DNA of 64,000 nucleotides from positions 1,025,581 through 1,089,580 of the forward strand of contig NZ_CP063169.1 of the NCBI RefSeq assembly GCF_014960965.1, written 5' to 3'. The position numbers and the translations under genes are program-made. This stretch comes from Ruania alkalisoli (lineage in GTDB: Bacteria; Actinomycetota; Actinomycetes; Actinomycetales; Beutenbergiaceae). Below the pieces are notes generated by a model. It saw only the letters and a program-made list of their open reading frames with translations, had not been told where the DNA came from and searched no databases. Shown here one piece after another: positions 16,991-27,306 of the stretch (within the stretch, counting starts at the first letter, position 1; each line of letters starts with the position of its first letter).

Positions 16991-18559
16991 AGCATCGCGC
17001 CAGGTGGAGCCATCAGACCACAACGGAGAGTTCGTCGTGGTGTCGAAGATGGACGATCCGGGCGGGAACGCACTCGCGGCGGGCCGAGATGCGCTCGAAT
17101 GCGTTGGTGCTGGAAAGCCCTCGGGAGTTGTCTGCGCGGCACCCTCGATCACGTTCCCGGCGATCATGCCGGTGGATGGCTGGCGAGGAATGATCCCGTA
17201 CGTCATCACGCCGCCACGGCTGTCCGTGATCTGATTCGTCATGATGGTGGTGTTGGTGCTGCTGCCTGCTGCAGGCGCGAACGCACCGATGCCGACGTTG
17301 CGGTAGGTGGCGTCGTCAGGGATGGGCGTGACGCCGTCGATGTAGTACTCGGAGCCGGGGTTGTGGACGCCGTTGCCCAGCACCGTGAGGTGGTCCGTCC
17401 CGTGGAAGAGGATCCCGCATCGCTCCGCGTTCCGGACGAGGTTTCCCACGATCACGTGGCGTTCGGCGAGCTGCTCGTAGTCACCCTGATCTCCGGAGGA
17501 GAAGGACGAGCTGTGGTTGAGTGGCATCCCGGAGATCATGATGCCCACCCCGTACCACGGGCCGTTTCCATCGCTGTTCCAGGTACCGACGCCGCGCAGC
17601 ACACCCTCGACCACATTGCCTTGGACGAGGGTGTCGCACGTGCCACGGGTCAGCTCGATACCGCCGATGCCGGAGTTGCTGACGGTGTTGCCGACAATGG
17701 CGAGATGACTCGGTCCGATGTCGTCGCCGAAGCCGCCTGCGAAGATCCCGGAGAAGAACGATCCGGCAATCGTGTTGCCCGAGCACGTCACCTCGCGACA
17801 ACCGCGTGAGAGTGAGACCCCGTTGTCGGCTGACCACTCGATGCGGTTGTGGTGAAACTGGACCGAGTGACAGAACGTGAACCCGACGTCTTTGCATCGA
17901 CGGAAGTAGGTGTCTCGGACGGCGACGTTGCGGGCACCGTTGACATGCACCGGAAGGTGTTCGAGACCGTAGAACCGGCAGTTCTCGACCGTGATGCCGT
18001 TCACCTCACCGAGGGTAGGACTGGTGGGGGCGTGCGGACCTTGGGCGAAGATGCCGGTGCGCAGGTAGCCGTCCGAGGGGAACGGACGCGGCTGAGCGCC
18101 ATCCCGGGCGTGACCGGAGGGTTCCCCGGTCATGCCACCGTCGAAGCCCAGGTTCCGGAACGTGATGTTGCGGGTGGAGGCGCTGCCGCCGATGAAGAAC
18201 ACCCGGGTCAGGGAGCCGGTCAGCGACGGGTCAGCACGCAAGGTGGTCGTGTCCGCACCCAGGCCTTCGATGGTGACGTTCGAGAGCCCGGTGAGATCGA
18301 TCGGTGCCGTGAAGTCGTAGGTGGGTGCACTGGCGATCAGGTGCGCCCCGCCTGTGAGGGCATGGCACGCTGCCACGGCGTCCTCCCACGCTTGCTGGTC
18401 GGACGCAGTCCGGAAATCCTCGACGAAGAGTCGTCGCGTGAGTGGATCAGCGGCCGCTTCGGCTGGAGTGGCGAGTAGGGCGGCGAGCCCGCCGGTCGCT
18501 GCGAGGCCGGCGACCAGGGACCGGCGGGATGGTGATCGGGGGGTGTCGTCGTGACTCAT
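16973..18559 (-). CDS. Tat-exported right-handed beta-helix protein (polysaccharide lyase/hydrolase-like)
   Basis: A 528-aa secreted protein. The start MSHDDTPRSPSRRSLVAGLAATGG carries a twin-arginine motif (SRRSLVAG) and a hydrophobic stretch ending near ATPAEAAA. The rest is a parallel beta-helix with many repeated turns of the type NITFRNLGFDGG, NGITVENCRFYGL, NVAVRDTYFRRC and HLAIVGNTVSNSGIGGIEL, like pectate lyases and related glycan-cleaving enzymes. No catalytic set could be assigned by eye. The ATG at 18559 has AAGGACGG upstream; an upstream start at 18613 would add 18 residues before the Tat motif. It begins the accessory carbohydrate region and is separated from the rest by tRNA-Ala on the other strand. 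Confidence 0.8.
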   Translation of the reverse strand: MSHDDTPRSPSRRSLVAGLAATGGLAALLATPAEAAADPLTRRLFVEDFRTASDQQAWEDAVAACHALTGGAHLIASAPTYDFTAPIDLTGLSNVTIEGLGADTTTLRADPSLTGSLTRVFFIGGSASTRNITFRNLGFDGGMTGEPSGHARDGAQPRPFPSDGYLRTGIFAQGPHAPTSPTLGEVNGITVENCRFYGLEHLPVHVNGARNVAVRDTYFRRCKDVGFTFCHSVQFHHNRIEWSADNGVSLSRGCREVTCSGNTIAGSFFSGIFAGGFGDDIGPSHLAIVGNTVSNSGIGGIELTRGTCDTLVQGNVVEGVLRGVGTWNSDGNGPWYGVGIMISGMPLNHSSSFSSGDQGDYEQLAERHVIVGNLVRNAERCGILFHGTDHLTVLGNGVHNPGSEYYIDGVTPIPDDATYRNVGIGAFAPAAGSSTNTTIMTNQITDSRGGVMTYGIIPRQPSTGMIAGNVIEGAAQTTPEGFPAPTHSSASRPAASAFPPGSSIFDTTTNSPLWSDGSTWRDASGSPA

Positions 18560-18708
18560 CAGATCCGTCCTTGGTTCTGTGAAGGGTTCCAACAGGGTGA
18601 TGTGATGCCCCACGCTGCACGTCAGCGGGGAGCGCCCAACCCGGGCTCGGGACGACCGTGCGCGATGTGAGCAGGGCGCCCGGGAAGTGCTATTCTGGGC
18701 ACTGCCTT

Positions 18709-18784
18709 GGGGCTATGGCGCAGTTGGTAGCGCGTCTCGTTCGCAATGAGAAGGTCGGGGGTTCGAATCCCCCTAGCTCCACCA
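18709..18784 (+). tRNA. tRNA-Ala (anticodon CGC), CCA encoded
   Basis: Acceptor GGGGCTA/TAGCTCC, D arm GCGC...GCGC, anticodon loop TTCGCAA within a TCTCG/TGAGA-type stem, and T arm GGGGG/CCCCC around TTCGAAT-like loop bases. ACCA follows the acceptor stem. A TATTCT box at 18691-18696 could be the -10 element. It sits between two genes of the carbohydrate locus, so it may mark an integration border, but no duplicated 3' end was found. Confidence 0.93.
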
Positions 18785-18799
18785 GTGGTGGTCGTCGGC

Positions 18800-20116
<1,317 letters not shown>

Positions 20117-23100
20117 TCACGACTCGACCCGACTCAGCTGGACACCGTTCAGGCGATGGTGTCCGGCCTGAGTGCACCGCAGCCGGACGAGGGCGGTTGC
20201 GGGGTCGAGGTCGAAGAACCCGAGTGGCCGCCACGTGTTCGCACGCCACTGCTGGTCGACCTGCACGCGGGTGGTGCTCCCGTCCGCCAGCGTGATCTCG
20301 TAGGTGGCGCCGCGGGTGGTGTTTCCATCGGTGCCGTACCAGACGCTCACCAGATAGCGACCTGTCTCGCCGACCGCTGCCGTCCAGGTGCCGGTACGGT
20401 CGTCAGCGCTGCCATGTGCCCAACGGGAGCGCCGTCCGTCGTGCCCGGGAAGCGAGCTCGAGTACCAAGTACCGACCTCGGCGTAGTTGTCGGAGTGGTT
20501 GTCCCACACCGTTCTGGCCGAATCCGCAGATCCGATCTCGGCGGTGAACGGGTCCGTTCCTCCGGAGACGTTCACAGCACCCTCGTAGAGTGCATCGATG
20601 GTGGCGCCGGCGGGTGGCGTGACGGTGAACTCCACGTCGACACTCTGGCCGAGCTCGGCATCCACGCTGATCTCGGCCGGTTCGGCCGTCCATCCGTCTG
20701 GGAGCGCGACCGTGACGGGCGCGTCAGCTAGCGGTGCATCCACAGCCGTGATGGTCGCGGTCACGGAGGCGGAACTGCTGGCGTCGTCGTGGACCGGAGC
20801 CGATGTGACGTGCACCTGGGGCGGGCCGGCCTCACCGGCCAACGTGAAGCGTGCCGAGTGGGCGCGCGTGTAGAGCCCGGAGATGGCGGTCATGACGACG
20901 GATGCCGGCTGCTCCGGCGCCAAGGAGTAGACACCGAGGCTTCTCCACTGGGTGGCATCCTCCTGTTGATTGACGTGATGCTCGTGGACGCCGTCAGGCG
21001 TCACGACCTCGAACAGCACATCCTCGGAGGTTTGGCTGTTGCTGGGATACCAGACTGAGACGGTGTACTGCCCGGGGGTTGCGATCGTCGGGGACCAGGT
21101 GATCTGCCCGCCGTACAACCCCTCCGGGCTGTAGCGTGAGGACGTGCCGTCCGGGCCGTCAAGGCTGGAGGTGAGCCAGTTCCCCGACTCGCGATAGCCC
21201 GGGTCGTCTGGGCCGATGATCACATCGTTCGGGTTGCCGACGGCGACTGCGATGTTGACTGGCTCCAGGTCCGCGCCTGGGAAAACAGTCACGGTTCCTC
21301 CCGAGCCGGGTTCGGCTCCGGAGGCAGTGACGGTGAAGGTGAACTCCTCCAGGGTGCGGCCGTCGATCGCCCACTCCTGTTCTGCCGGCTCGGCAGTCCA
21401 GCCCGTGGGCAGTCCCAGCGTCGTGGTGCCGGTGAGCTCGAGTGGGCCGCGGTTCATCAACGTCAGCTGCACGGTCGTGCTCGCGCCCGGCCCGAGAAGA
21501 TTGGCCTCACTGATGTCGCACGCGATCATGTCGATCGGGGGGAACACGGTGATCGAGCCAGGCGTCAGCACCTGATCGCCGTCGCCGTTCCAGCGCACGC
21601 GGCCGGTGACGGCGTATTCCCCGGAGGTGGCGTTGGCAGGCGGTCTCACGTGGAATGTTGCGTCGACGACGTCACCTGGGCCGATCTCGCTGGGTGCTGG
21701 CTGAATAGGCTCGACGGCCCAGCCGGTGCGGGCATAGACGAGGACCTCGACGTTCTCGATGACGTCCGCGGTGGTGTTCCGCACACGTGCGGTGACTGTG
21801 AACGGATCGCCTGGTGTGGTGGAAGGGCGCAGCAGCAGATCGCCGCCGACGTTCTGTCCTGCGGGGAGTTCCCCCGTGACGGTGGCAGGCAGGTGCAGAT
21901 GCCGCTCCGGGCGCGCGTCGCCATCGACCGTGGCGCGATAGCTGAAGCTCGACGTCAGGGAGTGCACCGGTACGGTCCATTCGTACGGGTAGACCTTCTC
22001 CGGGACTGCGGTCCAGTCGCCGTCGTCCACGCGGTACTCCAGTTGCACGTCACTGCCGTCGCTGGCGCTGCTCTGGATGTAGACGTCGTATCCGGAGCGG
22101 TCCGGACGCGGCAGTGAGATCGCGCGGACCCGGTCCCTGGTACTGCCACCGCCGCCGTCGAAGTCGTCGAAGTGGTAGCTGACTCCGCTGCGGTCGGGGG
22201 TCTGAGCTTCCTGGTGCCAGGGCTGGAGACGCCCGGCTCCTGGCACCTTGATCGCGGTGATTCCGTGCGCACTGACGCGGACGTTGAGCCTGCCGCGCAC
22301 GATCCGCCCCGGCCGCGGGCGACCATTGTCATGAGTGACTTCGACCTCGTAGTGACGGTTCGGATCGATCCCAGTCAGCTCTGGGTCGAAGGTGACGCGC
22401 CCACCCTGATTGCGATCGCTCTCGTTCGTCAGGCTGAGGTAGAACGCCTCGTCGGAGACGGCCGTGAGCCAGTTCAGTTGTGCGTCGTCAACGTCGACAA
22501 TTCCCTTGGGGAGATAGGGCCACACATTCTCGTCGCCGTAGAACGTGCCGGGCTTGTGACCGTACGTCCGGAGCCGGAAGTACACGAACGTGCACTCGAA
22601 GGCGGACGGGAACTGGATCTGACCGCCGGAGCGGGTCTGGTGCTCACTCAGGAGGTAGTCCAGTGCGAGTCCGAGCTGCGCGGGGGCATGGTGGAAGTAG
22701 ATGCAGCTGGTTCCGGGAGGACCTTCGATCGGGTACTCGGGGCGCATCGGGGCCGTGATGAACTGCCGGTTGTAATACCCGGGGTAGTTGGTGAACCGGC
22801 CGACCACCATGTTGTGGGCCATGTCGCGGATGAAGTCGTCTCCGACGGTCTCAGCCAGGCGGAGCAGGAACGGCGCCCAGATCGGATTCAGAGTGAATCC
22901 GCCGCCCGGGTTGATGAGGAAGGTGCTGAGCTGTTCGAAGGTGAGGCCGGTCGTCGATGCCATCCATGCTTCGACGTTCTCCTCGGTGATCGGCACCTCG
23001 CGGGGATAGTCAGGCAGTCCCGGGCTATCCACCCACTTGTAGTACATGTCGTCGATCGCCTCGCCCACTGGCGAGGTGATCGACGTGTCGGGCACGGGGC

Positions 23101-24844
23101 GGATCTCGAAGAGGCCCATGAACCGCTTGGCTTCACGGTGGGCAGCGTCGAGCAGCTCGGTGTCGCCGGTGAGCTCGTAGATCACGAACAGCTCCAGCCA
23201 GGCCTTCACGTAGCTGTACCCGAAGCTGCGGGTTCCGGCGTACTCGGTGTAAGGCGTCTCGATGTTGCGGCGCGCGTACCACTTGCCGACCTCGACCGCC
23301 TGCGCCAGCCACGCCTCGTCGCGGGTGAGTAGGTACGCCGAGATCGGGATGTTCATCGGCGTACGTCCCTGGAATGGGTACTTCCGGCGCACTGTCTCCA
23401 GCGCGATCGCATGGACGCCTGCCGACTGGCCACGGAGCAGCTCCCACAGCGGCACGATCGTATTGGCATCGCCGACCCAGCCACACAGGGGTGAGTAGTA
23501 GCCGTAGCCGGCCTTCGGCGTGTGGCCGATATCGCGCCGGGAGATGATGTGCTCAAGCAGTGGCCTGGCGCGACGGTTCCAGAAGTCCTCCGCCTCCTCG
23601 GGCCGGGAGGCAAGCAGGTTGGCGCTCAGCACGACGCTTGCTGTCGACGTCCGCACCTGCTGGTCGCCTTCGATGTTGGCGAAGCCCTTACCGCGGTTCC
23701 ACCAGCCGGAGACTGAGGGGACGAAGTCGACGGAATCATCCCCATCCGGCTCGATGGCGATGAGGTCCATGATGTTGTGAACGGTGTCGGTCAGCGACGT
23801 GTCGTAGACGTTCTTGCGGTACCGGTCGAAGCCATACTCGCTGCGCGAGACCGCAACCTGCGTGTCATACAACGATCCTGCCTGAGCGACGATGCCGAAC
23901 GCGTATCCGATCCGGTCTCCGGCGTTCAGAATGGAGCGGTCCCCTCCTGGCGGAGCGTAGGCGATGGTCTGCACAGCCTCGGACTCGTTGCGCAGGCTCA
24001 TGGCGAACGGCTGGTCATGTTCGCCGAGGAACCGGCCGTGCTCGAACTCCAGGACGTCGGCCGGGATGTGCACACCGGTGGTGACCGGCACGTTCTCGCG
24101 TGCTGACTCCAGGAGCGCCATCGGCGCGAACAGCTCCCAGGCCTTGAGTGCCGTTGCCGGGCCGATCGCTCGTGCATGCTGGCGCGATCCGCACAGCACC
24201 TCGGTCACCTCGTCCTCAGCGTGGAGCGGACTCGCCTGATAGCCGACGACGTAGGCGGCGTCCTGGAGCACGTGCAGGGACCATTGCGCCTCGGGGCCGG
24301 TGCTGGTAATCGTCCACCGCACAGTCAGCTCCAGGACGTCCTGGACGCAGGCGGTTAGCTCAGCCGTGGTCTCGTCCAGGAGCTGGAAGGACTCCATGGC
24401 GAGCCAATGCGAGGAACCGGCTGGGTAATAGTTGCCGCCAGCGAGCAGTTCCGGCTCGCCCGCGACCACCACCCACTGGTCGTCGAACCGCTGACTTTCA
24501 CCAGAAGCGGTGATCCAACCACTCTCGCTGCGCACGTCGATGTCGCGGACGATGGCTCCGGGGCGGGTGCCGTCGGGTCCGTCCCATGTGGCCCGGTAGA
24601 AGGTGATCCGGTGGTCCGCTCCCGCGATTGACTCCAAACGTTCGAAGTGCAGGCCGGGCTTGTCGAGGTCCCGCAGTGGCGCATCGAGGTCGAGCTGATC
24701 CAGCGCCCCCACGTCTGCTCGAGCCGACGGCGCGAACGCGACGTCGGCGATCGCCGGCAGTGCTCCCGCCGTGATGAGGAGGCCGATCATCTGCCTGCGG
24801 TTCGGGCCAGTGTGGTCGGGTGAGCGGTCGGTGGTGCTGGTCAT
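20117..24844 (-). CDS. Tat-exported 1,575-aa multidomain carbohydrate-active protein
   Basis: The start MTSTTDRSPDHTGPNRRQMI holds a Tat motif, with cleavage expected near residue 43. Residues about 50-330 are beta-rich. Residues about 330-900 look like an alpha/alpha-toroid enzyme (WWNRGKGFANIEGDQQVRTS, YGYYSPLCGWVGDANTIVPL, GTRSFGYSYVKAWLELFVIY, YFHHAPAQLGLALDYLLSEH). Residues about 980-1195 hold NEW3-type beta domains. Two golvesin/Xly-like carbohydrate-binding domains lie near 1200-1340 and 1440-1575, separated by another NEW3-like module. I could not assign a glycoside hydrolase or lyase family, so specificity is unknown. The ATG at 24844 has GAGAGGAC upstream; the frame opens 29 residues earlier, but only with sequence outside the Tat signal. 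Confidence 0.8.
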   Translation of the reverse strand: MTSTTDRSPDHTGPNRRQMIGLLITAGALPAIADVAFAPSARADVGALDQLDLDAPLRDLDKPGLHFERLESIAGADHRITFYRATWDGPDGTRPGAIVRDIDVRSESGWITASGESQRFDDQWVVVAGEPELLAGGNYYPAGSSHWLAMESFQLLDETTAELTACVQDVLELTVRWTITSTGPEAQWSLHVLQDAAYVVGYQASPLHAEDEVTEVLCGSRQHARAIGPATALKAWELFAPMALLESARENVPVTTGVHIPADVLEFEHGRFLGEHDQPFAMSLRNESEAVQTIAYAPPGGDRSILNAGDRIGYAFGIVAQAGSLYDTQVAVSRSEYGFDRYRKNVYDTSLTDTVHNIMDLIAIEPDGDDSVDFVPSVSGWWNRGKGFANIEGDQQVRTSTASVVLSANLLASRPEEAEDFWNRRARPLLEHIISRRDIGHTPKAGYGYYSPLCGWVGDANTIVPLWELLRGQSAGVHAIALETVRRKYPFQGRTPMNIPISAYLLTRDEAWLAQAVEVGKWYARRNIETPYTEYAGTRSFGYSYVKAWLELFVIYELTGDTELLDAAHREAKRFMGLFEIRPVPDTSITSPVGEAIDDMYYKWVDSPGLPDYPREVPITEENVEAWMASTTGLTFEQLSTFLINPGGGFTLNPIWAPFLLRLAETVGDDFIRDMAHNMVVGRFTNYPGYYNRQFITAPMRPEYPIEGPPGTSCIYFHHAPAQLGLALDYLLSEHQTRSGGQIQFPSAFECTFVYFRLRTYGHKPGTFYGDENVWPYLPKGIVDVDDAQLNWLTAVSDEAFYLSLTNESDRNQGGRVTFDPELTGIDPNRHYEVEVTHDNGRPRPGRIVRGRLNVRVSAHGITAIKVPGAGRLQPWHQEAQTPDRSGVSYHFDDFDGGGGSTRDRVRAISLPRPDRSGYDVYIQSSASDGSDVQLEYRVDDGDWTAVPEKVYPYEWTVPVHSLTSSFSYRATVDGDARPERHLHLPATVTGELPAGQNVGGDLLLRPSTTPGDPFTVTARVRNTTADVIENVEVLVYARTGWAVEPIQPAPSEIGPGDVVDATFHVRPPANATSGEYAVTGRVRWNGDGDQVLTPGSITVFPPIDMIACDISEANLLGPGASTTVQLTLMNRGPLELTGTTTLGLPTGWTAEPAEQEWAIDGRTLEEFTFTVTASGAEPGSGGTVTVFPGADLEPVNIAVAVGNPNDVIIGPDDPGYRESGNWLTSSLDGPDGTSSRYSPEGLYGGQITWSPTIATPGQYTVSVWYPSNSQTSEDVLFEVVTPDGVHEHHVNQQEDATQWRSLGVYSLAPEQPASVVMTAISGLYTRAHSARFTLAGEAGPPQVHVTSAPVHDDASSSASVTATITAVDAPLADAPVTVALPDGWTAEPAEISVDAELGQSVDVEFTVTPPAGATIDALYEGAVNVSGGTDPFTAEIGSADSARTVWDNHSDNYAEVGTWYSSSLPGHDGRRSRWAHGSADDRTGTWTAAVGETGRYLVSVWYGTDGNTTRGATYEITLADGSTTRVQVDQQWRANTWRPLGFFDLDPATALVRLRCTQAGHHRLNGVQLSRVES

Positions 24845-24924
24845 GTCAGTGGTCCTCTCGGTCGTCAGTGACCGTTGCGCCGTCGTAGTGAATGCGGAGT
24901 CAACCGCGCATCCAAGATGCGTGA

Positions 24925-24960
24925 TCCACAATCAGCTATCTAAGCATCATGATGTGGATG
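24925..24960. promoter_or_regulatory. Candidate operator: nested inverted repeats upstream of the exported enzyme
   Basis: ATCCACA at 24925-24931 and TGTGGAT at 24954-24960 are perfect inverted arms. Inside lies the 10-bp palindrome CATCATGATG at 24946-24955. The block is about 80 bp before the exported enzyme start and 165 bp before the divergent IclR gene, so it may be an IclR-family site. Confidence 0.4.
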
Positions 24961-24963
24961 TAG

Positions 24964-24985
24964 CAACCAATCGCGTGTGAACGAT
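24964..24985 (+). promoter_or_regulatory. Motif shared with the transporter operon upstream region (copy A)
   Basis: The block starts CAACCAA and ends GTGTGAACGAT. A closely similar 21-base block lies at 28297-28317 before the solute-binding protein gene, in the same orientation. Both are near IclR-regulated-looking genes. It may be a regulator site or a promoter (ACGAT as part of a -10 box). Confidence 0.35.
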
Positions 24986-25123
24986 TCCGTGGTGACCGGT
25001 AGCGGGCGCCTCGGGACGCGCGTGTCGCCGTGAGCCCAAATGCGAATGGTGAATGCATATGCTGAATGTTCGAACTCAGCGAGTGCTAGCGTGGCTGCGT
25101 ACGCGCGAACGAAGGAGGGCGTG

Positions 25124-25918
25124 ATGGCGAAGACGACTGACCGCGACAAGATGCCAGGGGCTCAGAGCATCGACCGTGCGCTTTCACTGCTCTCGGCCTT
25201 CACCCCGCAGCATCCGCAACAGCGGATCGCGGACTTGGTCGCGAGCAGCGGGCTGGGCCAGTCCACGGTCTCGCGCATGGTGTCGGCGATGCTCAGCCTC
25301 GGCTTCCTCAGCCACGACACCCGGAGCGGTCTCTACTCTCTCGGCCCGCAGGTGGTGAACCTCGCAGCGGTTGCTCTCAACCAGAATGTCGTCCACCATC
25401 AAGCGCGGCCGGTGGCACAAAGGCTGGCGGCCGAACTCGGTCTCGGTGTCAACGTCGCGCAGCGTTACGACGACCGGCTGTTCTACCTGTGCAACTTCGA
25501 GGGGGAGGCAGCGCCGCGATCGGCCACGTTGATCGGCCGAGGTGGCCCGCTGCACGCGACCGCTCTCGGCAAGTGCCTTCTACTCGACGATTCACCTGAA
25601 GAGATCGGCCAGGCGCTCGGCAGCTCGTTCGAGAAGTACACCGCCAGCACGATCACCACGCTCTCGGCTCTGCTCGAGGAACTGGAGCGCGTCCGTGAGC
25701 AGGGGTACTCGGTGGAGCACGAGGAACTCGCGCTTCGACGCGCGTGCGTAGCGGTGCCGATCCGCGACAGGGGAGGGAACGTAGTGGCAGCGATGTCAGT
25801 ATCTGGCCCGCTCTCGGCCATTCGGCTGCCCGAGCGGGCAGATGAGCTCTCCGCGTTGCTGATCGAGCAGGCAGACCACGTGTCGACGGGGTTGGGTTTC
25901 TCAGCGCTCAGCGCCTGA
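25124..25918 (+). CDS. IclR family transcriptional regulator
   Basis: A 264-aa regulator. The N-terminal winged helix (AQSIDRALSLLSAFTPQHPQ, IADLVASSGLGQSTVSRMVSAML) is followed by the effector-binding domain with LFYLCNFEGEAAPRS, RGGPLHATALGKCLL and GYSVEHEELALRRACVAVPI, which are hallmarks of IclR proteins. Such regulators sense small carbon compounds. The ATG at 25124 has AAGGAGG at 25112-25118; the frame opens earlier at 25040 but with no ribosome site. It is divergent from the exported enzyme gene, so the 280-bp gap probably holds its operators. It ends 7 bp from the convergent YesL gene. Confidence 0.92.
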   Translation: MAKTTDRDKMPGAQSIDRALSLLSAFTPQHPQQRIADLVASSGLGQSTVSRMVSAMLSLGFLSHDTRSGLYSLGPQVVNLAAVALNQNVVHHQARPVAQRLAAELGLGVNVAQRYDDRLFYLCNFEGEAAPRSATLIGRGGPLHATALGKCLLLDDSPEEIGQALGSSFEKYTASTITTLSALLEELERVREQGYSVEHEELALRRACVAVPIRDRGGNVVAAMSVSGPLSAIRLPERADELSALLIEQADHVSTGLGFSALSA

Positions 25919-25925
25919 TGCGGCC

Positions 25926-26573
25926 TCAGTGTGTCCGCCCGAGACGCCTCGCACGTTCCATGGCGCGCTGTGCCGCGATACTGGCCAACGTGGCGATGCC
26001 CGCCGGCGCCACGAGCGGAACGACCACGGGCAAGTACCAGATCAGCAGCGCGGTTGCTCCGGCGGCGACAGCGGCCGCAACGAGGCACGGCAGCGCGCCG
26101 ATCGCCACGAGCTGCCATGCCCGGCCCCAGGACGTGGTGACGTGCATCTGCCCGGCGTGAGGGACGCCGTCGGCAATCATCCAGGCAGGCAGCATCATGA
26201 GCCACGCCAGATACACCGCGCTCACGACAGTGACAGGAGCGGCGACCGGAGTGCCAGCGGCCAGCCGGAGATAGAACAGGAGCACCACCACGGTCACCAG
26301 GGGAAGGAGCAGGTGCTTCTGTGCGGCGAGGAAGTGCCTGCGCCAGTAGTGCCACGACCGACGGTAGTAGCCCGGCAGTACCTGATCGTCCAGGCCTAGG
26401 CGCACCTGGTGGTACAGGGTGAGCGTGGCCGGGGCGATCCCGGCGATGACAGCGCCGGCGAGCACCTGGGCAAGCCACGTGAGGCTGAGCGCCACGAGGC
26501 GGCATACCCAGGTCGTGACGAGCTCGATCAGGCCCGGAGACGAACTGCCGCGGCCGTAGTCGCCTGTGGCCAT
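25926..26573 (-). CDS. YesL-like DUF624 membrane protein
   Basis: A 215-aa integral membrane protein of the DUF624/YesL family. About five hydrophobic segments are visible, including LALSLTWLAQVLAGAVIAGI-like, LLPLVTVVVLLFYLRLAAG, VVSAVYLAWLMMLPAWMIAD, and a long C-terminal Ala/Val-rich span. The block YRRSWHYWRRHFLAAQKHLLL is typical. In Bacillus, yesL lies in the rhamnogalacturonan locus next to a sugar ABC transporter, and the family is widely linked to glycan uptake loci, but its mechanism is unknown. The ATG overlaps the SDR stop by one base (TGATG), so it is the last gene of the dapA-like, SDR, yesL operon. Confidence 0.8.
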   Translation of the reverse strand: MATGDYGRGSSSPGLIELVTTWVCRLVALSLTWLAQVLAGAVIAGIAPATLTLYHQVRLGLDDQVLPGYYRRSWHYWRRHFLAAQKHLLLPLVTVVVLLFYLRLAAGTPVAAPVTVVSAVYLAWLMMLPAWMIADGVPHAGQMHVTTSWGRAWQLVAIGALPCLVAAAVAAGATALLIWYLPVVVPLVAPAGIATLASIAAQRAMERARRLGRTH

Positions 26574-27301
26574 CAGTCGTCCTCCAGCCAGCGCGTGCGC
26601 ATCCCCTCCCGCAGGAACGCCGACGGCGAGGCGATCGACAGGCCGGCATCGACGGGGAGAACCACGCCCGTGATGCCCGAAGCGGCCGGCGAGAGGAGGA
26701 AGCAGGTGGCGGCCGCCACCTCTGCTGCGGTGACGATCCGGCCCATCGGGTACCCGGCCGCGACGTCGTCGGGCAGGTTCTCATCCCGTTCGATGAAGGC
26801 CGGTGCCACCACGTTGAACCGGATGCCGCGTGGGGCGTACTCCAGCGCGGCCTGGCGCATCATCGTGGTCACGCCTCCCTTGGCGGTGGCATAGGCCGAG
26901 TTGCCCGGGTGCGCCACCGTAGCGTTCACCGACGAGATGGCGACGACGGAGCTCGACTGTCGTAGGTGGGGGATGGCTGCCTGCAGAGTGAAGAAGGTGG
27001 CGTCCAGCGTCCCCGTACGGACCGCACGCCAGCGTTCCGCGCTCGTCTGGTGGAGTTTGCCTCCACGCTGGAAGGCGAGCCCGGTGACGACGCCGTCGAT
27101 CCCACCGAGGATCCGAGCTGCTTGGGAGAAGGCGTCGACGGCTTGCTCAGGATCTGACATGTCGGCCGTCACCGACGCCGTCAGCGCCGGCCGATCGTAG
27201 GGATCCTTGTTGATGCCGACGACCTGGGCCCCGTTGGCGGCGAGCTGATCGGTGATCTGTTGCGCGGTGTCCGAGCTCGATCCGACGACGACTGCGCGCA
27301 T
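26573..27301 (-). CDS. Short-chain dehydrogenase/reductase
   Basis: A 242-aa SDR. The cofactor loop reads VVGSSSDTAQQI in place of the usual TGxxxGIG, and the NAG motif is replaced by TGLAF. The catalytic set S124 (AISSVNA), Y137 and K141 (YATAK) is intact. The end, GITGVVLPVDAGLSIA, is standard. It most likely oxidises a sugar, sugar acid or ketone with NAD(P). The altered glycine loop may shift cofactor preference. The ATG at 27301 (MRAVVVGSSSD) is 5 bp after the DapA-like stop; a longer upstream reading would overlap that gene. It is the middle gene of a three-gene operon. Confidence 0.88.
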   Translation of the reverse strand: MRAVVVGSSSDTAQQITDQLAANGAQVVGINKDPYDRPALTASVTADMSDPEQAVDAFSQAARILGGIDGVVTGLAFQRGGKLHQTSAERWRAVRTGTLDATFFTLQAAIPHLRQSSSVVAISSVNATVAHPGNSAYATAKGGVTTMMRQAALEYAPRGIRFNVVAPAFIERDENLPDDVAAGYPMGRIVTAAEVAAATCFLLSPAASGITGVVLPVDAGLSIASPSAFLREGMRTRWLEDD

Positions 27302-27306
27302 GGACG

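Noticed and set aside
16973-18559. Assignment of the beta-helix protein as a pectate lyase
   Set aside because: Beta-helix turns are clear but no lyase catalytic Arg/Lys set or calcium site could be identified, so only the fold is claimed.
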